DNA of 7,446 nucleotides, from NCBI GenBank assembly GCA_913056375.1, contig CAJXNF010000133.1:1-7446 (forward strand). Direction: 5' to 3'. Source of the DNA: an uncultured Pseudomonadota bacterium. GTDB taxonomy: Bacteria; SAR324; NAC60-12. A model generated the notes under the pieces. The model was not told where the DNA came from and searched no databases. It saw nothing but the letters and a program-made list of their open reading frames with translations. The translations under genes were made by a program, and so were the position numbers. The first letter of the stretch is position 1, and the number at the start of each line of letters is the position of its first letter. Below are positions 5,446 through 7,446 of this stretch, one piece after another.

Positions 5446-6426
5446 ATGAAACACCTGTGGCTGGTGATTGGTCTGTTAATCGGATTTGTACTGCCGGTCA
5501 GTGCGGTTGAGGCGCTGAGTGAAGAAGACCTTGACAAGATTCAGGTCTTCCTCGCTGAGACAGCCGCAGTGTCTGATGAGGAGTATACCCTCGGTGAAAT
5601 TGCGGAGCTACAGGGCAACGATCCCAACTTGGTTGATCGTATCGCTGGACTGAAGGTGGGCCGCTCTCCGCTGCCGGGCAGAAATCTGACGGTCACTCGC
5701 TCTCTACTGCTCTCCCGTCTACGTTTCCACAAGGTAGATATCGACAAGTTGGTCTTCCCCAACAATGACACCGTCAAGGTCTACCGCGCTGCGCTCAAGG
5801 TGCCTGGAAAAGACATTGAAGAAGCAGTACTGGCCTTCATCAACAACAGCCATCCAGACGAAGATGTTCAACCCAAGCTGTTGGCTCAGGTCAATGATGT
5901 GTTCCTGCCCCGTGGAGAGTTGAGCTACGACATCAGTGAGATCGGAGTTTACAAGAAAGAAGGGGGATATCGGAACTACGAGATCAACTTCCGGATTGAT
6001 GGAGAATCAGCACGCAAGGTGACCGTGCGGGCGTATCTGAAGGTCTATAAAGAGATCTTTGTCGCCAAGGATACGATCCAGCGAGATAAGATCATTGAAG
6101 AGACCGATCTGGTGCGAGTGCGCCGCAACGTGGATCGAACAACAGCCGATTATGTCACCGAGCCCCAGGATCTGGTGGGTAAAATCGCAACCCGCACAAT
6201 CAATCCGAAGGAAGTGATCCAGGAGAGAACGGTTGCCACTCCACCACTGGTCAATACCGGAGATCGTTTGATGATCGTTTATGAAACTCCCCTACTTCGC
6301 CTGACGGCTCCAGGCATTTCAATGTCCAAGGGGCGCATGGGCGAAAAAATTCCAGTTCGTAACGCAGATAGCAAGTTGGTGGTCTACGCCACCGTGCAGG
6401 ATGAGAACACGGTTCAGGTACAGTGA
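5446..6426 (+). CDS. flgA: Flagellar P-ring assembly chaperone FlgA, long form
   Basis: The 326-residue product is a periplasmic chaperone needed for FlgI P-ring assembly. It has a Sec signal peptide (hydrophobic core about residues 4-18, likely cleavage after VSA at 20). The C-terminal half carries the SAF-type region (about 203-262: EIFVAKDTIQRDKIIEETDL, then LVGKIATRTINPKEVI) and the typical last domain (PPLVNTGDRLMIVYE and following, 266-326). The N-terminal half (about 30-120), with YTLGEIAEL and VGRSPLPGRNLTVTRS, makes it about 100 residues longer than E. coli FlgA (219). Long FlgA proteins of this layout are known in other phyla, so it is not a fusion of unrelated parts. It starts 15 bp after flgG with no strong Shine-Dalgarno, and its stop overlaps the flgH start. 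The P-ring gene flgI is not adjacent. Confidence 0.92.
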   Translation: MKHLWLVIGLLIGFVLPVSAVEALSEEDLDKIQVFLAETAAVSDEEYTLGEIAELQGNDPNLVDRIAGLKVGRSPLPGRNLTVTRSLLLSRLRFHKVDIDKLVFPNNDTVKVYRAALKVPGKDIEEAVLAFINNSHPDEDVQPKLLAQVNDVFLPRGELSYDISEIGVYKKEGGYRNYEINFRIDGESARKVTVRAYLKVYKEIFVAKDTIQRDKIIEETDLVRVRRNVDRTTADYVTEPQDLVGKIATRTINPKEVIQERTVATPPLVNTGDRLMIVYETPLLRLTAPGISMSKGRMGEKIPVRNADSKLVVYATVQDENTVQVQ

Positions 6427-7163
6427 TGATGAACAAGAACAAAGTGGTTAGAACTCTGATTTTGTGGGGACTGCTGATAGTCATTGCTGGCTGTTCAGCG
6501 TTGGCACCGCCACCACCGCCACCACCGATCAGGAAACAGCTGGCAGACAATTCAGCACGTCGTCAGCGTCAGCCGGCCCTCAACACGAACCGCAACGCCC
6601 TGGAAGGATCCCTTTGGCGTAGTGAGGCTTCCTTCGGGAACCTCTTCCGCGATCACAGAGCTCGTTATCGTGGGGATCTGCTCACCATTCAGGAAGTGGA
6701 TTTGATCAGCAACGTTCCTCCACCCAAAGAGGGAGGCGGAGATGGGGGACAGGCTGCAGCTGCGCCACAAAATGAGGTTCAAGCAGCAAGTCTGGCTCTG
6801 GAAGCGCTGACTCTGCGGAATGCGATTGAAGAAGAGCAGAATGAAATTCTACGTGGACTGAACACGATCAGCGCACGAGTCGTTCGTGTTTACCCGGATG
6901 GGAACATGCTCATCTCTGGACAGAAAGTGGACTACCGACAGCGCAATCAGGTGCGCTATGTGACCACTGTGCAGGGAGTGCTACGTCCTGCAGATGTCAG
7001 CGGAGAAAACCTTGTTTCAGCGACCAAACTGGTGAATCCAGAAATCAAGGTTCGCCGACAGCAGTCAACCGGTCTGGTCCGCGAGCGGTTAGAGCAGTTG
7101 GCACCGTTGATTGGCAGTGATGCAGCTGGACTAGCAGGCCAGTTGAGCGACCTCGGCAACTAA
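6426..7163 (+). CDS. flgH: Flagellar L-ring lipoprotein FlgH, divergent
   Basis: The 245-residue product forms the outer-membrane L-ring, the bushing around the FlgG rod. A lipoprotein signal ends in the lipobox I-A-G-C with lipidated C23, followed after SALA by seven prolines. Family blocks are NALEGSLWRS (58-67), LFRDHRARYRGDLLTI (73-88), RVVRVYPDGNMLISGQK (151-167) and VQGVLRPADVSGENLVSAT (182-200). The middle (about 95-148) is Pro/Gly/Ala-rich and then a charged helix. It does not show the Gly-rich beta segment with the GxGxTxR-like motif of ordinary FlgH, so this part is divergent. ATG 6426 is chosen: it overlaps the flgA stop as TGATG and has AGG (6416-6418) seven bases upstream. GTG 6423 and ATG 6429 are alternatives. 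It is the last gene of the operon. Confidence 0.92.
   Translation: MMNKNKVVRTLILWGLLIVIAGCSALAPPPPPPPIRKQLADNSARRQRQPALNTNRNALEGSLWRSEASFGNLFRDHRARYRGDLLTIQEVDLISNVPPPKEGGGDGGQAAAAPQNEVQAASLALEALTLRNAIEEEQNEILRGLNTISARVVRVYPDGNMLISGQKVDYRQRNQVRYVTTVQGVLRPADVSGENLVSATKLVNPEIKVRRQQSTGLVRERLEQLAPLIGSDAAGLAGQLSDLGN
6507..6527 (+). repeat. Tandem 9-bp repeat encoding a proline run in flgH
   Basis: CCGCCACCA occurs twice in direct tandem (6507-6515 and 6516-6524), followed by CCG, encoding seven consecutive prolines just after the lipidated cysteine. Gain or loss of one unit would keep the frame and change only linker length. Confidence 0.8.
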
Positions 7164-7177
7164 GCAAAATCCTTCAA

Positions 7178-7214
7178 AAAAGCCTGAGCGTTCCCACGAA
7201 TTGTTCAGGTTTTT
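7178..7214. terminator. Bidirectional terminator between flgH and ccmB
   Basis: CCTGA (7183-7187) pairs with TCAGG (7205-7209). The stem extends inward through G-U and C-G pairs to TTC/GAA around CCAC, with one bulge. It is flanked by an A-run (7176-7181) on the left and a T-run (7210-7214) on the right, so it can end transcription in both directions. It sits between two genes that converge on it (flgH plus, ccmB minus), as expected. Confidence 0.75.
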
Positions 7215-7222
7215 CCTTTCTC

Positions 7223-7446
7223 TCATTCCTCCATCACGAACTCGAATCCGAGTATCGAGACCACCAACAGCAAGACATCGAAACCCAGCAGTAGGTTCCA
7301 CCAGGCATCGACTTGTTCCGGACGTGTGTCGAAGAACAGGTAGGCTGTCAGGTTCACCAGACTGAGCAGTCCGGGCACCATCAACGGGAACAGCAGGATT
7401 GGCAACAACACCTCACGTCCTTTGAGGGATGCGGTCATGGCTGTCA
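7223..7446 (-). CDS. ccmB: Heme exporter permease CcmB, C-terminal part
   Basis: The last ~74 residues of an inner-membrane protein run off the right edge of the window. The frame stays open beyond the internal ATG at 7438 (TAMTASLKGREVLLP), so that ATG is not the start. LKGREVLLPILLFPLMVP is the conserved CcmB pattern (E. coli has LKRGGVLLSILVLPLTIP), followed by a second hydrophobic helix (NLLLGFDVLLLVVSILGFEF) near the C-terminus. CcmB is the ABC-2-type membrane subunit that works with CcmA and CcmC in System I cytochrome c maturation, in the heme-handling CcmABCD complex. The acidic end FVMEE is slightly unusual. The rest of a ccm cluster would be expected to the right, outside the window. 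Confidence 0.85.
   Translation of the reverse strand, partial: TAMTASLKGREVLLPILLFPLMVPGLLSLVNLTAYLFFDTRPEQVDAWWNLLLGFDVLLLVVSILGFEFVMEE

Noticed and set aside
4591..5454. Minus-strand open frames of 135 and 143 codons across flgG
   Set aside because: They are antisense to a fully conserved flgG and have no family features.

Overview
The window looks like chromosomal DNA of a Gram-negative (diderm), flagellated bacterium. The evidence is FlgH (an outer-membrane L-ring lipoprotein), FlgA (the P-ring chaperone), a System I cytochrome c maturation gene (ccmB) and two sigma-54-type promoters. The long FlgA, the eukaryote-like type II glutamine synthetase remnant and an intermediate GC content would fit a deltaproteobacterium-like or related marine lineage such as SAR324. 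That placement is only a guess; nothing here is diagnostic of a genus.

Region 1 (1-777) is a damaged or recombined left edge. About 255 bases of AT-rich DNA (roughly 35% GC by hand count) carry a minus-strand reading frame of unknown function. They abut, mid-gene, the last ~72 codons of a glutamine synthetase on the plus strand. The remnant is followed by a strong intrinsic terminator (500-532). A 245-bp non-coding stretch then holds an AT-rich palindrome (568-585), a sigma-54 -24/-12 element (675-691) and a structured leader (706-747).

Region 2 (778-3720) has two convergent genes whose stops are 18 bp apart. One is an Amt ammonium channel with its signal peptide and pore residues intact (plus strand). 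The other is a membrane-bound sensor histidine kinase with a periplasmic helical sensor, HAMP, HisKA and HATPase domains (minus strand). No response regulator or glnK is in the window.

Region 3 (3721-7214) is a flagellar rod and ring operon on the plus strand: flgF-flgG-flgA-flgH. A good sigma-54 element (3759-3775) in the 119-bp divergent gap shared with the kinase precedes it, and a probable bidirectional terminator (7178-7214) closes it. FlgF and FlgG build the proximal and distal rod, FlgA chaperones P-ring assembly and FlgH forms the L-ring. The usual next gene, flgI (P-ring), is absent from this position.

Region 4 (7223-7446) is the C-terminal end of ccmB on the minus strand, running off the right edge.

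Most of the window is ordinary core genome. I see no CRISPR array, tRNA, rRNA, complete mobile element or clearly new system. The points most worth a second look are the glutamine synthetase/AT-rich junction, the two sigma-54 promoters with their neighbouring palindrome and leader structure, the divergent central part of FlgH, and the kinase transcribed divergently from the flagellar operon.
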